Virus record (IMG/VR): IMGVR_UViG_3300028840_002431
Coordinates: 62,001 to 126,000 of that record
From: a virus
DNA length: 64,000 nucleotides
Reading direction: 5' to 3' (one strand)
Every line of letters starts with the position of its first letter. Positions within the stretch are counted from its first letter, which is position 1. Position numbers and translations under genes: made by a program. This document shows positions 1 to 5,949 of this stretch, piece by piece. Below the pieces are notes generated by a model. That model worked only from the letters and a program-made list of their open reading frames with translations, was not told where the DNA came from and searched no databases.

Positions 1-510
1 CTCCATGTTGGACCCAACCAACTCCACGAGATCTTCCGGCTCTGTGGCGGGACCCCTGTTGGCGTTGCCATCCGTGAAGAGAATGACCCTTAGGATGACC
101 TCCGACGACAGGTCCGCCTCTTGGGCAAGTTCAAAACCCTTGAGAAGCGCGTCGGCAATGTTGGTGGACCCTCTCGTCTGAAGATCGCTAACCTTACGTT
201 TCAGATCCTCCTTGGCTTCGGCGGTACAAGGTACGGGCCTTGAGATCACCTGGGCAGATTCGGAGAAGTCGATCAGGCCGCAGTAATCGTTCGGTGAGAG
301 GTGCTCGATCAACTTGGTCAGCGAGCGTTTCGCGTAGACGAGCTTTGACCCCATCATAGAGCCGGACACGTCCACGAGCGGTATGATGCACAACCGGGGT
401 CGCTTGTCTTCGACCGACACCGACGGTGCTGACAGCCCTAGGACAAGGTGGGCTTCGTTTTCCAGGTCAAACTGGACTTTATCAAATGTGAGTTTCGCAC
501 TAATTTCCAT
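1..510 (-). CDS. vWA-domain protein, partial (runs off the left edge)
   Basis: The gene starts with ATG at 510 and continues past position 1, so only the N-terminal 170 residues are visible. After about 45 residues comes a von Willebrand A fold with the metal-binding MIDAS motif DVSGS (PLVDVSGSMMGSKL), followed by LIDFSESAQ and GSTNIADALL, all typical of vWA domains. It probably binds a protein partner through a divalent metal. A CCGGTGTAT promoter-like element lies about 190 nt upstream at 701-709. The vWA assignment is secure; the partner is unknown. It may be linked functionally to the TROVE-vWA protein at 8900-10783, but that is inference. Confidence 0.85.
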   Translation of the reverse strand, partial: MEISAKLTFDKVQFDLENEAHLVLGLSAPSVSVEDKRPRLCIIPLVDVSGSMMGSKLVYAKRSLTKLIEHLSPNDYCGLIDFSESAQVISRPVPCTAEAKEDLKRKVSDLQTRGSTNIADALLKGFELAQEADLSSEVILRVILFTDGNANRGPATEPEDLVELVGSNME

Positions 511-700
511 GGCTTTGGTCCTCCCGTAGCCGTCTGGCCTAGCAACTTCCCCTGGTGCGGGCCTGGACTGACCCCAAAACCAAAGGACCGCTAAGCGGTC
601 ACAGAACGTCCACCGCCTTTCCAAACCTCGGATTTTCCTTAGGCGCGATCAGCGGCACGAGAGACCCAACCCGGAGGCGCGGCCTCACGCTTACCATGAT

Positions 701-709
701 ATACACCGG
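701..709 (-). promoter_or_regulatory. CCGGTGTAT promoter-like element
   Basis: This is a minus-strand copy of the recurrent CCGGTGTAAT element. It sits upstream of the partial vWA gene with a leader of about 190 nt. That leader includes the hairpin GACCGC-TAA-GCGGTC near 585-600. The pair with the plus-strand copy at 738 forms a divergent promoter region. Confidence 0.45.
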
Positions 710-737
710 AAAAGGGAAGTCAAGTTCTTATTTGTGC

Positions 738-747
738 CGGTGTAAGA
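738..747 (+). promoter_or_regulatory. CCGGTGTAAG promoter-like element
   Basis: The element ends 6 nt before the ATG of the gene at 754, with no purine-rich ribosome site between them. It is one of the cases that suggest leaderless or near-leaderless transcripts. Confidence 0.5.
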
Positions 748-753
748 TCCAAG

Positions 754-1065
754 ATGAGCCTCCCGGATAAATTCTTCGCTGGGTTCCCGGATGAAACTCA
801 GGCTTCAAGATCCACGGTCCTCGACTACATCTACGACACCTTGGACGATTGGATGTTGGAAGGGAACGGGACCGCCGTTGACGAGGTGCTCGACCGAGTA
901 GATGTGGACTCTTGCGAACTCGTGTACCTGATCGGGTACCTCACGATCACGGGACAATGGAAACATAAGCTGACCAAACGGGACGAGTTCTACAACCGGG
1001 TAAGGAGCAGAGTCTTGCAGGAGGAACCAGAACGAGTCATTCCCCTCCTGCAAGGACTACGCTAA
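754..1065 (+). CDS. hypothetical protein, 103 aa
   Basis: Acidic small protein beginning MSLPDKFFAGFPDETQ, mostly predicted helical, with no motif I recognise. The start at 754 is chosen because the CCGGTGTAAG element lies directly upstream. Its end overlaps the end of the convergent small gene at 1062-1220 by 4 nt. Function unknown. Confidence 0.7.
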   Translation: MSLPDKFFAGFPDETQASRSTVLDYIYDTLDDWMLEGNGTAVDEVLDRVDVDSCELVYLIGYLTITGQWKHKLTKRDEFYNRVRSRVLQEEPERVIPLLQGLR

Positions 1066-1220
1066 TCCGACAGTTGAGCCTGAATCTCGGCCTTAGCTCG
1101 ACGACGAACCCGCGTTTCGATAGCCTTTTCAGCGGCGTTCGGAGCACGCTTCGGGGCATGACCATGACGGACAACCCAAGACTTGCGCCCACCCGCCTTA
1201 CGATATGATCCGTTCCTCAT
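1062..1220 (-). CDS. small basic protein, 52 aa
   Basis: Starts at ATG 1220 (MRNGSYRKAGGRKSWVV) and is rich in Arg and Lys (RVRRRAKAEIQAQ). A longer frame exists upstream, but it would run through the terminator hairpin at 1257-1288, so the internal ATG is preferred. The charge suggests nucleic-acid binding; no family is recognised. Confidence 0.5.
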   Translation of the reverse strand: MRNGSYRKAGGRKSWVVRHGHAPKRAPNAAEKAIETRVRRRAKAEIQAQLSD

Positions 1221-1256
1221 GTTTGGTCTACCGCTGGGGTCCCAAAAACCTAAATA

Positions 1257-1288
1257 AAACGCCCACGAACCTAAGCTCGTGGGCGTTT
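1257..1288. terminator. bidirectional hairpin terminator
   Basis: A perfect 12-bp inverted repeat, AAACGCCCACGA / TCGTGGGCGTTT, with an 8-nt loop, flanked by A- and T-rich tracts. It lies just past the end of the HNH gene at 1295. Confidence 0.7.
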
Positions 1289-1294
1289 GAGGGT

Positions 1295-1834
1295 TTATCC
1301 AGCCGCCAACATGTGCCGGGGCGTGCCTCCCAGATAGAAGGACCACTCCTCCGGACACATCTCGATCGGAATCGCTGGCATGGGAAGCGGTAGAGACTTG
1401 GGCCTGTACGGTTTCCTAAGCAACCTCATCTTGGCTTGCCTGGGAGTACGACCGGCCTTACGGGCATTACAGGCGTAGCACGCCGTGACAATGTTGATCC
1501 AGTTAGTCTTACCGCCCTGGTTCCTCGGGGTCACGTGATCGTAGTTCAACTCACGACGCGGAAGCCGATTCCCACAGTACTGGCAGGTGAAGTTGTCACG
1601 AGTCAGAACGTTGATCCGCGAGAACTTGACACCCTTCTTGTGGGTCGGGATTTTGGACGTAAGTCTAGCTACGGACGGAATCTGGTAGGTCACACTCGGA
1701 GACGACACGGTCTCGTCGTAAGACTCCAAGACCTCGATCTCTCCCATGTAGAGCCGACAGATAGCGTCCTGCCAAGGAACGATTCGGTGTGGTTGCATCC
1801 ACGGGGTCAGTAATAGTGTATGGAACTCAGACAT
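1295..1834 (-). CDS. HNH endonuclease
   Basis: A 179-aa protein with an HNH nuclease core: FTCQYCG, then LNYDHVTPRNQGG (the catalytic DH) and ACYACNARKAGRTP. The two CxxC pairs form the zinc-stabilised beta-beta-alpha-metal fold. The N-terminal 80 residues may bind DNA. Free-standing HNH genes of this type are common homing-endonuclease-like elements in phages. It is followed by a strong terminator. Confidence 0.88.
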   Translation of the reverse strand: MSEFHTLLLTPWMQPHRIVPWQDAICRLYMGEIEVLESYDETVSSPSVTYQIPSVARLTSKIPTHKKGVKFSRINVLTRDNFTCQYCGNRLPRRELNYDHVTPRNQGGKTNWINIVTACYACNARKAGRTPRQAKMRLLRKPYRPKSLPLPMPAIPIEMCPEEWSFYLGGTPRHMLAAG

Positions 1835-1894
1835 TGTCCTAACGCCTCATCAGCGCCTCCTTGTTAAGGTTATTCTCTGGGCCTCTCACACCCG

Positions 1895-2047
1895 CTAATC
1901 TTTATCAGACATCTTTACGACGATCTCATCATGGACCAACTGAGCCAGATGGGAGAAGATCTCTACAACGTCGCAGTGCCTGAAAGCGTCTTCTAACTCG
2001 TCCAACTGTGTCATGAACAGTTTTTCTATTTCCTCTTTGGTCATCAT
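1895..2047 (-). CDS. small acidic protein, 50 aa
   Basis: Begins MMTKEEIEKLFMTQ and ends KMSDKD. It is acidic and probably helical. It lies between the first tRNA and the HNH gene on the same strand. No family is recognised; support is reading-frame length and position only. Confidence 0.45.
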   Translation of the reverse strand: MMTKEEIEKLFMTQLDELEDAFRHCDVVEIFSHLAQLVHDEIVVKMSDKD

Positions 2048-2059
2048 TCACCTAATCGT

Positions 2060-2148
2060 GCTCGGGGTAAGAGTCGAACTTACAAGCCTCCCGGCCAGCA
2101 AAGCCCTATAGCGACTTCGCCTGTGTCTACCTATTCCACCACCCGAGC
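2060..2148 (-). tRNA. atypical class II tRNA, anticodon TAT or unassigned
   Basis: Acceptor GCTCGGG/CCCGAGC, T arm GTAAG-TTCGACT-CTTAC, and a Leu-like D arm (GTGGAATAGGTAGACAC). The anticodon arm is odd: a 9-bp stem, GGCGAAGTC/GGCTTTGCT, closes the loop GCTATAG, which has C at position 33 and reads TAT. Its 5' end overlaps the end of the HNH gene at 2131. The amino-acid identity is uncertain. Confidence 0.7.
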
Positions 2149-2643
2149 AGGAAATCGACGGCCAACCCACGAGCCAAAAAGGCCCGCCTTACGAGTCTTC
2201 CGAATGGCCGGGGCAATACGCAGCCATGCGTCATAAGGCATTGACCCCCGAATGGTATTACATCTTATGCAAGCTGGGACCACATTATCAACGGTGTGTC
2301 CTTTACTATTATCGATACGATCCAAGCTCATTCTAATCGACGCCTCTCCGCAATAGCTACAACCTTTGGAAATCGACTCTGCGATAAACTCCTTTGTGAG
2401 ATCGTTGGCTCTCCCTTTCTTACGATCGACGGCTCTAGTGTCACTGTAGATCGCTTGTGCTGGATTGTTCTTACGATACTGACTACGTTGAACATTCAAT
2501 TTGTCCTTGTGCCGCTGCCAGTAAACTTTACCATAACAAGCTGTGCAGATTCGCCGTCGGTAAGGGGAATTGCGCCTTAACGGTCTGAACTTCCCGATAG
2601 GCTTAGTTTTGTGACAATGCTTACACTTCCGCTCTTCTGGCAT
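2131..2643 (-). CDS. HNH endonuclease with N-terminal zinc finger
   Basis: A 170-aa protein. The N terminus has a zinc knuckle (CKHCHKTKPIGKF and CTACYGKVYW). The C-terminal half has the HNH signature: CSYCG, then SLDRIDNSKGHTVDNVVPAC and CNTIRG. The stop codon lies inside the 5' end of the tRNA at 2060-2148. The start region is folded: GGCAT and ATGCC flank the ATG in a hairpin at about 2639-2657, which could restrain translation. Typical tRNA-cluster-associated phage HNH. Confidence 0.85.
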   Translation of the reverse strand: MPEERKCKHCHKTKPIGKFRPLRRNSPYRRRICTACYGKVYWQRHKDKLNVQRSQYRKNNPAQAIYSDTRAVDRKKGRANDLTKEFIAESISKGCSYCGEASIRMSLDRIDNSKGHTVDNVVPACIRCNTIRGSMPYDAWLRIAPAIRKTRKAGLFGSWVGRRFPARVVE

Positions 2644-2699
2644 GGTGTTATAATGCCATGCTCGTCATAGCGAGCAAGAGCTATTACACCTCGAAGCTC

Positions 2700-2972
2700 T
2701 TAATTCAAAGATGAATCACGGAGAGCTACAACATCAGCTTTTCGTACGGCCCGGACCAAACCTTGAGCGTTGAGTTCCAGAGCCTTTGAGGGCAATCTGA
2801 CAGCCTTCTCCGTGCAACTTCGGCCCCAGCCGGGGGTGAGTGCGTTGTGTCCCAGGCGATCCCATGAACGCCGACCGCAATGAAGACACACGTAAACGTG
2901 GTCAGGCCCATGCGGTCTCCGTATCTCTAACGCGCCTTTTTCACAGTGTTCCAAATGCGCTCTCCAATACAC
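2700..2972 (-). CDS. zinc-finger-like hypothetical protein, 90 aa
   Basis: Contains a CxxC pair (VCLHCGRRSW) and an upstream HCEKG, suggesting a small zinc site. The start is probably GTG at 2972 (MYWRAHLEHCEKG), with GGAGGGG just upstream. Its promoter-like element is at 3044-3052, and a parS-like palindrome lies in the leader. Confidence 0.55.
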   Translation of the reverse strand: MYWRAHLEHCEKGALEIRRPHGPDHVYVCLHCGRRSWDRLGHNALTPGWGRSCTEKAVRLPSKALELNAQGLVRAVRKADVVALRDSSLN

Positions 2973-3008
2973 CCCTCCAACAAGGACATTACGTTTTCCT
3001 CAAACCTC

Positions 3009-3022
3009 GTTTCACGTGAAAC
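3009..3022. promoter_or_regulatory. parS-like palindrome GTTTCACGTGAAAC
   Basis: A perfect 14-bp palindrome identical to the core of the bacterial chromosomal parS site (consensus TGTTTCACGTGAAACA), differing only at the two outermost bases. It lies in the leader between the promoter element at 3044 and the gene at 2972. I saw no second copy in the window. Confidence 0.6.
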
Positions 3023-3043
3023 TTTGTCTCCGTACCTCCTTAT

Positions 3044-3052
3044 ATTACACCG
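3044..3052 (-). promoter_or_regulatory. CGGTGTAAT promoter-like element
   Basis: Minus-strand copy of the recurrent element, with AAGGAGG a few bases downstream. It lies about 70 nt upstream of the GTG start at 2972. Confidence 0.5.
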
Positions 3053-3082
3053 AAAAAATCAACTCAAGAAAAATAATTTGGC

Positions 3083-3152
3083 TCGGGCGCAGGGATTCGA
3101 ACCCCGATACTCGGCACCAAAAACCGATGTCCTGCCATTAGACGACGCCCGA
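3083..3152 (-). tRNA. tRNA-Gln(TTG)
   Basis: Acceptor TCGGGCG/CGCCCGA; anticodon stem TCGGT/GCCGA closing loop TTTTGGT; standard T loop TTCGAAT. Its 5' end abuts the CDS ending at 3153. Confidence 0.9.
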
Positions 3153-3401
3153 TCACACTGCGATCAATACCGCCAACTTCTTAGGAGCACGATAGAATGT
3201 AAGAATATCTCCTCCCGAAACACCCGCCAACGCACCCTCAACCAAAGCCCGAAGACGGTACACCCCGTTGGTCTCCGTCTTTTCTAGGACAGCCGACCAC
3301 TGTCCGTAAGGGTGCCCTTCTTCATCTGTAGGCAACCGAACCGTCCCCTGAACCCGTTCAGGGAGAGGCTCGGCCAACTCTTTCACCACAACGAAAGCCA
3401 C
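3153..3401 (-). CDS. hypothetical protein, 82 aa
   Basis: Starts with GTG at 3401 (MAFVVVKELAEPLPERVQG), 7 nt after the GGTGTAAT element at 3409-3416. The sequence alternates beta-like segments (NGVYRLRALVEG, GDILTFYRAPKKLAVLIAV). No family is recognised. It ends immediately next to tRNA-Gln. Confidence 0.6.
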   Translation of the reverse strand: MAFVVVKELAEPLPERVQGTVRLPTDEEGHPYGQWSAVLEKTETNGVYRLRALVEGALAGVSGGDILTFYRAPKKLAVLIAV

Positions 3402-3408
3402 GCCTTAG

Positions 3409-3416
3409 ATTACACC
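3409..3416 (-). promoter_or_regulatory. GGTGTAAT promoter-like element
   Basis: Ends 7 nt before the GTG start at 3401, with no clear ribosome site. Confidence 0.45.
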
Positions 3417-3421
3417 ATGGT

Positions 3422-3493
3422 GGAGCCAGGGGGAATTGAACCCCCGACCTCGTGACTGCCAGTCACGCGCTCTCCCAACTGAGCTATGGCCCC
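3422..3493 (-). tRNA. tRNA-Ala(GGC)
   Basis: Acceptor GGGGCCA/TGGCTCC; anticodon stem CGTGA/TCACG closing loop CTGGCAG; D arm GCTCAGTTGGGAGAGC. Confidence 0.92.
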
Positions 3494-3499
3494 TTGGAT

Positions 3500-3892
3500 T
3501 CAGGACGCGGTAATATCGACCTGCCACTCGTCCTTGGCTTTGTCGTATTGTGCGTGGCCGTACATGTCTATTGCACTGTCCAACCACTTGGAGACTCGCT
3601 CCGCTCCCTCGCGTTCTCCGAATTCAATCAGCTTTACTGTGTTCTCCGGACGATCCTTGAGGTACAGCATCCCCTCGATTCTAACACCGTCAGACCCGTG
3701 ATAATACTTACTCAAGTAAGATCGTCTCAGGTCGATATCAAGGCCGACCGACTTTAGGTAGGGGACTGTGGATTTCAACAAGTTATCAAGATCTCGCCGC
3801 TCGGCCTCGGCGTGTGCGTCAATAATGTCCCTCCACTTGGCGTAGAGGTCCATCTTGGCAGCGGTCTTCTTGCGGCGATCGTAGTTGTACAT
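3500..3892 (-). CDS. MYNYDRR-tagged hypothetical protein, 130 aa
   Basis: Begins MYNYDRRKKTAAKMDLY, one of five proteins in the window with this N-terminal tag. The body is charged and helical, then carries a beta-rich part (GVRIEGMLYLKDRPENTVKLIEF). Its ATG overlaps the stop of the upstream gene (TAATG at 3892), so the two tagged genes are translationally coupled. Function unknown; the tag could be a sorting signal. Confidence 0.75.
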   Translation of the reverse strand: MYNYDRRKKTAAKMDLYAKWRDIIDAHAEAERRDLDNLLKSTVPYLKSVGLDIDLRRSYLSKYYHGSDGVRIEGMLYLKDRPENTVKLIEFGEREGAERVSKWLDSAIDMYGHAQYDKAKDEWQVDITAS

Positions 3893-4185
3893 TACGTGGC
3901 CCGGCGTTTGATAACTTCGAATAGATTGGAAGCATCGACCATCGCGTTAAGCGTCTCACGTCGGAGTTCCGCGAACGTCCGTGAGAGTTGCTCTCCTTCA
4001 CGTACCTCACGCGGCTCCAGGGCTTCCAGCCGTTCCAGGTTGCCGAACAGATCTTCAAAAGTACCGTAAGCCTTGTAAACGTCTACCCGGTCAAGTTCCC
4101 TGAAAGCCTTCGTGAGCGGCTTGGTGAACGTCCAGGAGGGTAAAGGCTCTAGCTGGAGCGCAAGACGGCGGTCGTAGCTGTACAT
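3892..4185 (-). CDS. MYSYDRR-tagged hypothetical protein, 97 aa
   Basis: Begins MYSYDRRLALQLEPLP; the rest is predicted helical and acidic (FEDLFGNLERLEALEPREV). It overlaps the next gene by one base. No known family; the N-terminal tag is shared with genes at 3500, 15665, 17865 and 27640. Confidence 0.72.
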   Translation of the reverse strand: MYSYDRRLALQLEPLPSWTFTKPLTKAFRELDRVDVYKAYGTFEDLFGNLERLEALEPREVREGEQLSRTFAELRRETLNAMVDASNLFEVIKRRAT

Positions 4186-4248
4186 ACCAACCGCTGCCTA
4201 CAAAATGATGCTGAAAAGTTAGAGAGCGTTCGAGACGAGAAGCAGGAT

Positions 4249-4322
4249 GTTTGCGATGGGAATCGAACCCACTACTTTCTGTGTGTAAAACAGACGCTCT
4301 ACCCTAAATGAGCTACGCTTGT
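4249..4322 (-). tRNA. tRNA-Val(TAC) with unpaired acceptor
   Basis: The D arm GCTC-GAGC, anticodon arm TCTGT-TTTACAC-ACAGA and T arm GTGGG-TTCGATT-CCCAT are all good. The acceptor is not: the 3' strand CGCAAAC would need GTTTGCG, but the 5' side reads ACAAGCG, so only three pairs form. The 5' sequence AGCATACAAGCG is repeated exactly at the 5' end of the tRNA at 30875-30945. It may be degenerate or need repair. Confidence 0.65.
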
Positions 4323-4350
4323 ATGCTTTCTCCGATTGATCGCTCTCGGT

Positions 4351-4486
4351 GGCAGACGTTGGACTCGAACCAACAATTTTGCTTGTGAGCACAGAAGTAT
4401 TGTTCTCTCGCGAGAACGAGTGTTAGGTGCTGATTGCGTACAAACCTACGTTATGATCGTAAGCGGGCCACCCGGCCCAGTCTGCC
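4351..4486 (-). tRNA. tRNA-like RNA with structured insertion (element A, anticodon CAT)
   Basis: Perfect 7-bp acceptor GGCAGAC/GTCTGCC and T arm GTTGG-TTCGAGT-CCAAC. Hairpin GGGCC-GGGT-GGCCC stands in for the D arm. The anticodon arm CTTACG-ATCATAA-CGTAGG reads CAT. Instead of a 5-nt variable loop there are about 65 nt forming helix alpha (AGCAC/GTGCT) and helix beta (GTTCTC-GCGA-GAGAAC), with ACTC before helix beta and CACAAGC after helix alpha. The total is 136 nt. The outer halves clearly belong together; the role of the insertion is unknown. Confidence 0.75.
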
Positions 4487-4495
4487 TAAAATCTT

Positions 4496-4635
4496 CCCGC
4501 ACCCGAGTCATGAACCTGTTTGATTGCTCGTTTTCTAGACGAGTGCCTAACCACTAGGCTATTTCCAATAGTTTTGGTTTGGAAAACAGGATTCGAACCT
4601 GTGTATGCATGTAAGATTCACCTGTTGGGTACGGG
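4496..4635 (-). tRNA. circularly permuted tRNA (element C, anticodon AGA)
   Basis: Read on the minus strand, the order is: CCCGTACCC, then TACATGC, the T arm (ACAGG-TTCGAAT-CCTGT), acceptor 3' strand TTTCCAA, ACCA and six linker bases, acceptor 5' strand TTGGAAA, D arm GCC-TAGTGGTTA-GGC, anticodon arm CTCGT-CTAGAAA-ACGAG, and finally GGGTGCGGG. All four cloverleaf stems form perfectly, but the 3' half is encoded before the 5' half. The ends pair with each other (CCCGTACCC with GGGTGCGGG), and AGGTTCA pairs with TGAATCT. This is the insertion architecture of element A opened at helix beta and closed at the acceptor end. Confidence 0.8.
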
Positions 4636-4640
4636 TTGGA

Positions 4641-4777
4641 GGGGCTATCGGGAGTCGAACCCTAAAACGCTTGTGAGGACCAGAAATATGGCTCCTTGCA
4701 GAGCCGAGAATCGATCCTGGGTTTTTGGTTTTTCCTCTTCGATAGAAAGGTGACGGACCGTCCGTCTGTATAGCCCC
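4641..4777 (-). tRNA. tRNA-like RNA with structured insertion (element B)
   Basis: Perfect acceptor GGGGCTA/TAGCCCC and T loop TTCGACT. Hairpin GACGGA-CGG-TCCGTC is in the D-arm position. Arm CCTTT-CTATCGA-AGAGG would read anticodon ATC. The insertion has helix alpha AGGATC/GGTCCT, helix beta GGCTC-TGCAAG-GAGCC, TCTC before helix beta and CACAAGC after helix alpha. Total length is 137 nt. Same architecture as element A. Confidence 0.72.
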
Positions 4778-4790
4778 TTATTAGTGGAGT

Positions 4791-4880
4791 GTACCCGAGT
4801 TCTAAACCTGTTGGTTACTGCGGTGGGCGGCTTCTTTGCCGCCCGGTTTAATCGTCGTGTAAGGTATAGGTATTGGGTAC
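4791..4880 (-). ncRNA. permuted insertion core without a tRNA (element H)
   Basis: Terminal pair GTACCC/GGGTAC (helix beta), then CTATACCT pairing with AGGTTTAG (7 of 8), the motif TTACACG and AACTC in the conserved places, and AACAGG before helix alpha as in the permuted tRNAs. Where those carry a tRNA, this one has only the hairpin GGGCGGC-AAAGAA-GCCGCCC. It lies directly upstream of element B in the transcript. Confidence 0.55.
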
Positions 4881-4911
4881 GTCCCCTAAGATACTGATCC
4901 AAACGGTGTTG

Positions 4912-5481
4912 TCAAGTAATAATTACACCGCCTGGGCTGATTTCATAACCGATTTTCTTGCCGTCCTTGAGGAACGCCTGAGCCGACCGGGCCAGAAGGG
5001 CAGAGACCACAGCGATGAAGGGCAGATGCTCACCGTCCTCGCAAGTGGCGGCCCCGGCTGCCCCGTCGTCGATGACGAAATTCTCGGTCCAGACCACCCG
5101 GCCGAAAGCTCCGTCGGCGGCCAGCGCTCCGTGGAGACACGGGATCTCGGCCTCCTTGGCGAAACCCTGGACCACGCGCCGAGACTCTGGGTTGTCCAGG
5201 CAGTCGATGACCAGATCGGCACCGCCCAGAAGCTCCTTCTCGTTGTCGGCCGTCAGTTTGTGCGGGACCATGTTGAGCTTGATCCCGAATAGGAACTGCA
5301 TTGCCTGGGCCAGGGACTGCGTCTTGTTCTTGCCGACGCCCGCCTTGCCATGGAACTGGCTCAACGTGTTCTTTTGCTCCACCCGGTCGAAATCGACGAC
5401 CTTCATGGTCGCCTCGTTCCGTAGGAACAGTATCAAATGTGAGCCTAGAGCACCGGCACCTATGATCGTGATGTTCTTCAT
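4912..5481 (-). CDS. E1/ThiF/MoeB-like adenylating enzyme
   Basis: A 189-aa Rossmann-type E1 domain. It has the glycine-rich nucleotide loop IIGAGALGSHL near residue 5, the acidic VVDFDRVEQKNTLSQF segment (counterpart of the D.VE..NL.RQ motif), and DLVIDCLDNPESRR. The Cys in IPCLHGALAADG is a possible thioester residue. The usual Arg of the RQ motif appears to be replaced. It is the last gene of the operon that also holds a ubiquitin-like protein, a JAMM protease and TROVE, so it may activate the C terminus of the protein at 7254. It is short for an E1 and lacks a C-terminal UFD. Confidence 0.85.
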   Translation of the reverse strand: MKNITIIGAGALGSHLILFLRNEATMKVVDFDRVEQKNTLSQFHGKAGVGKNKTQSLAQAMQFLFGIKLNMVPHKLTADNEKELLGGADLVIDCLDNPESRRVVQGFAKEAEIPCLHGALAADGAFGRVVWTENFVIDDGAAGAATCEDGEHLPFIAVVSALLARSAQAFLKDGKKIGYEISPGGVIIT

Positions 5482-5511
5482 ACCCCTGTGTACGGTTGGC
5501 TGTTGAAAGAC

Positions 5512-5949
5512 CTAAGCATTTTCTTCTTGCCAGAGGGTTTTTAGCCGGTCCCGCTCCTTGGCTATGAAAGCAGCGATCTCTCTGGCATCACCCTGTTCAA
5601 AGCGACTAAGAGGCTCCCGTAGGAACTTGTAAAGGGCCTCTTCGTCTTCTTCTTCGGGCACCTTCTCTCGATCGAAGTCGTAATAGTAATAATGAGGGGC
5701 TTTGGTCAGAACCTGGGCCATCCAGTAGATCACGGCGTAGGCGTACGTCCGTTCACCGAAACTGATCCAGGACTTGTAGTCGAACCCGACGGGCCACTTC
5801 ACCTTCTCGGAATACGCCATGTCCGTGGTCAGCCAAAGCGCCGACGCCTCCGGAAGGGGAGTCATGTACTTGAAGTGTTGTTCCAGAAAGTCGAACATCC
5901 GCTTCTGGTCTTTTTGGCTCCTGGCAGCAACGTAGATTGAGTAGCCCAT
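5512..5949 (-). CDS. hypothetical protein, 145 aa
   Basis: Starts at ATG 5949 (MGYSIYVAARSQKDQKRMFDFLEQ), overlapping the stop of the upstream gene (TAATG). Rich in aromatic residues (APHYYYYDFDREK) with a helical C terminus. It sits in the E1-JAB operon; no family recognised. Confidence 0.7.
   Translation of the reverse strand: MGYSIYVAARSQKDQKRMFDFLEQHFKYMTPLPEASALWLTTDMAYSEKVKWPVGFDYKSWISFGERTYAYAVIYWMAQVLTKAPHYYYYDFDREKVPEEEDEEALYKFLREPLSRFEQGDAREIAAFIAKERDRLKTLWQEENA

Noticed and set aside
4376-4392. Reading CTCACAA/CTTACAA before the T arm as a Val anticodon loop
   Set aside because: No flanking 5-bp stem forms and only 5-8 nt separate it from the T arm; the motif is better explained as the conserved end of the insertion.
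4351-4777. Group I or group II introns in the long tRNA-like genes
   Set aside because: The insertions are only 60-75 nt, have none of the P3-P8 or domain V/VI core sequences, and sit near the variable region instead of the anticodon loop.
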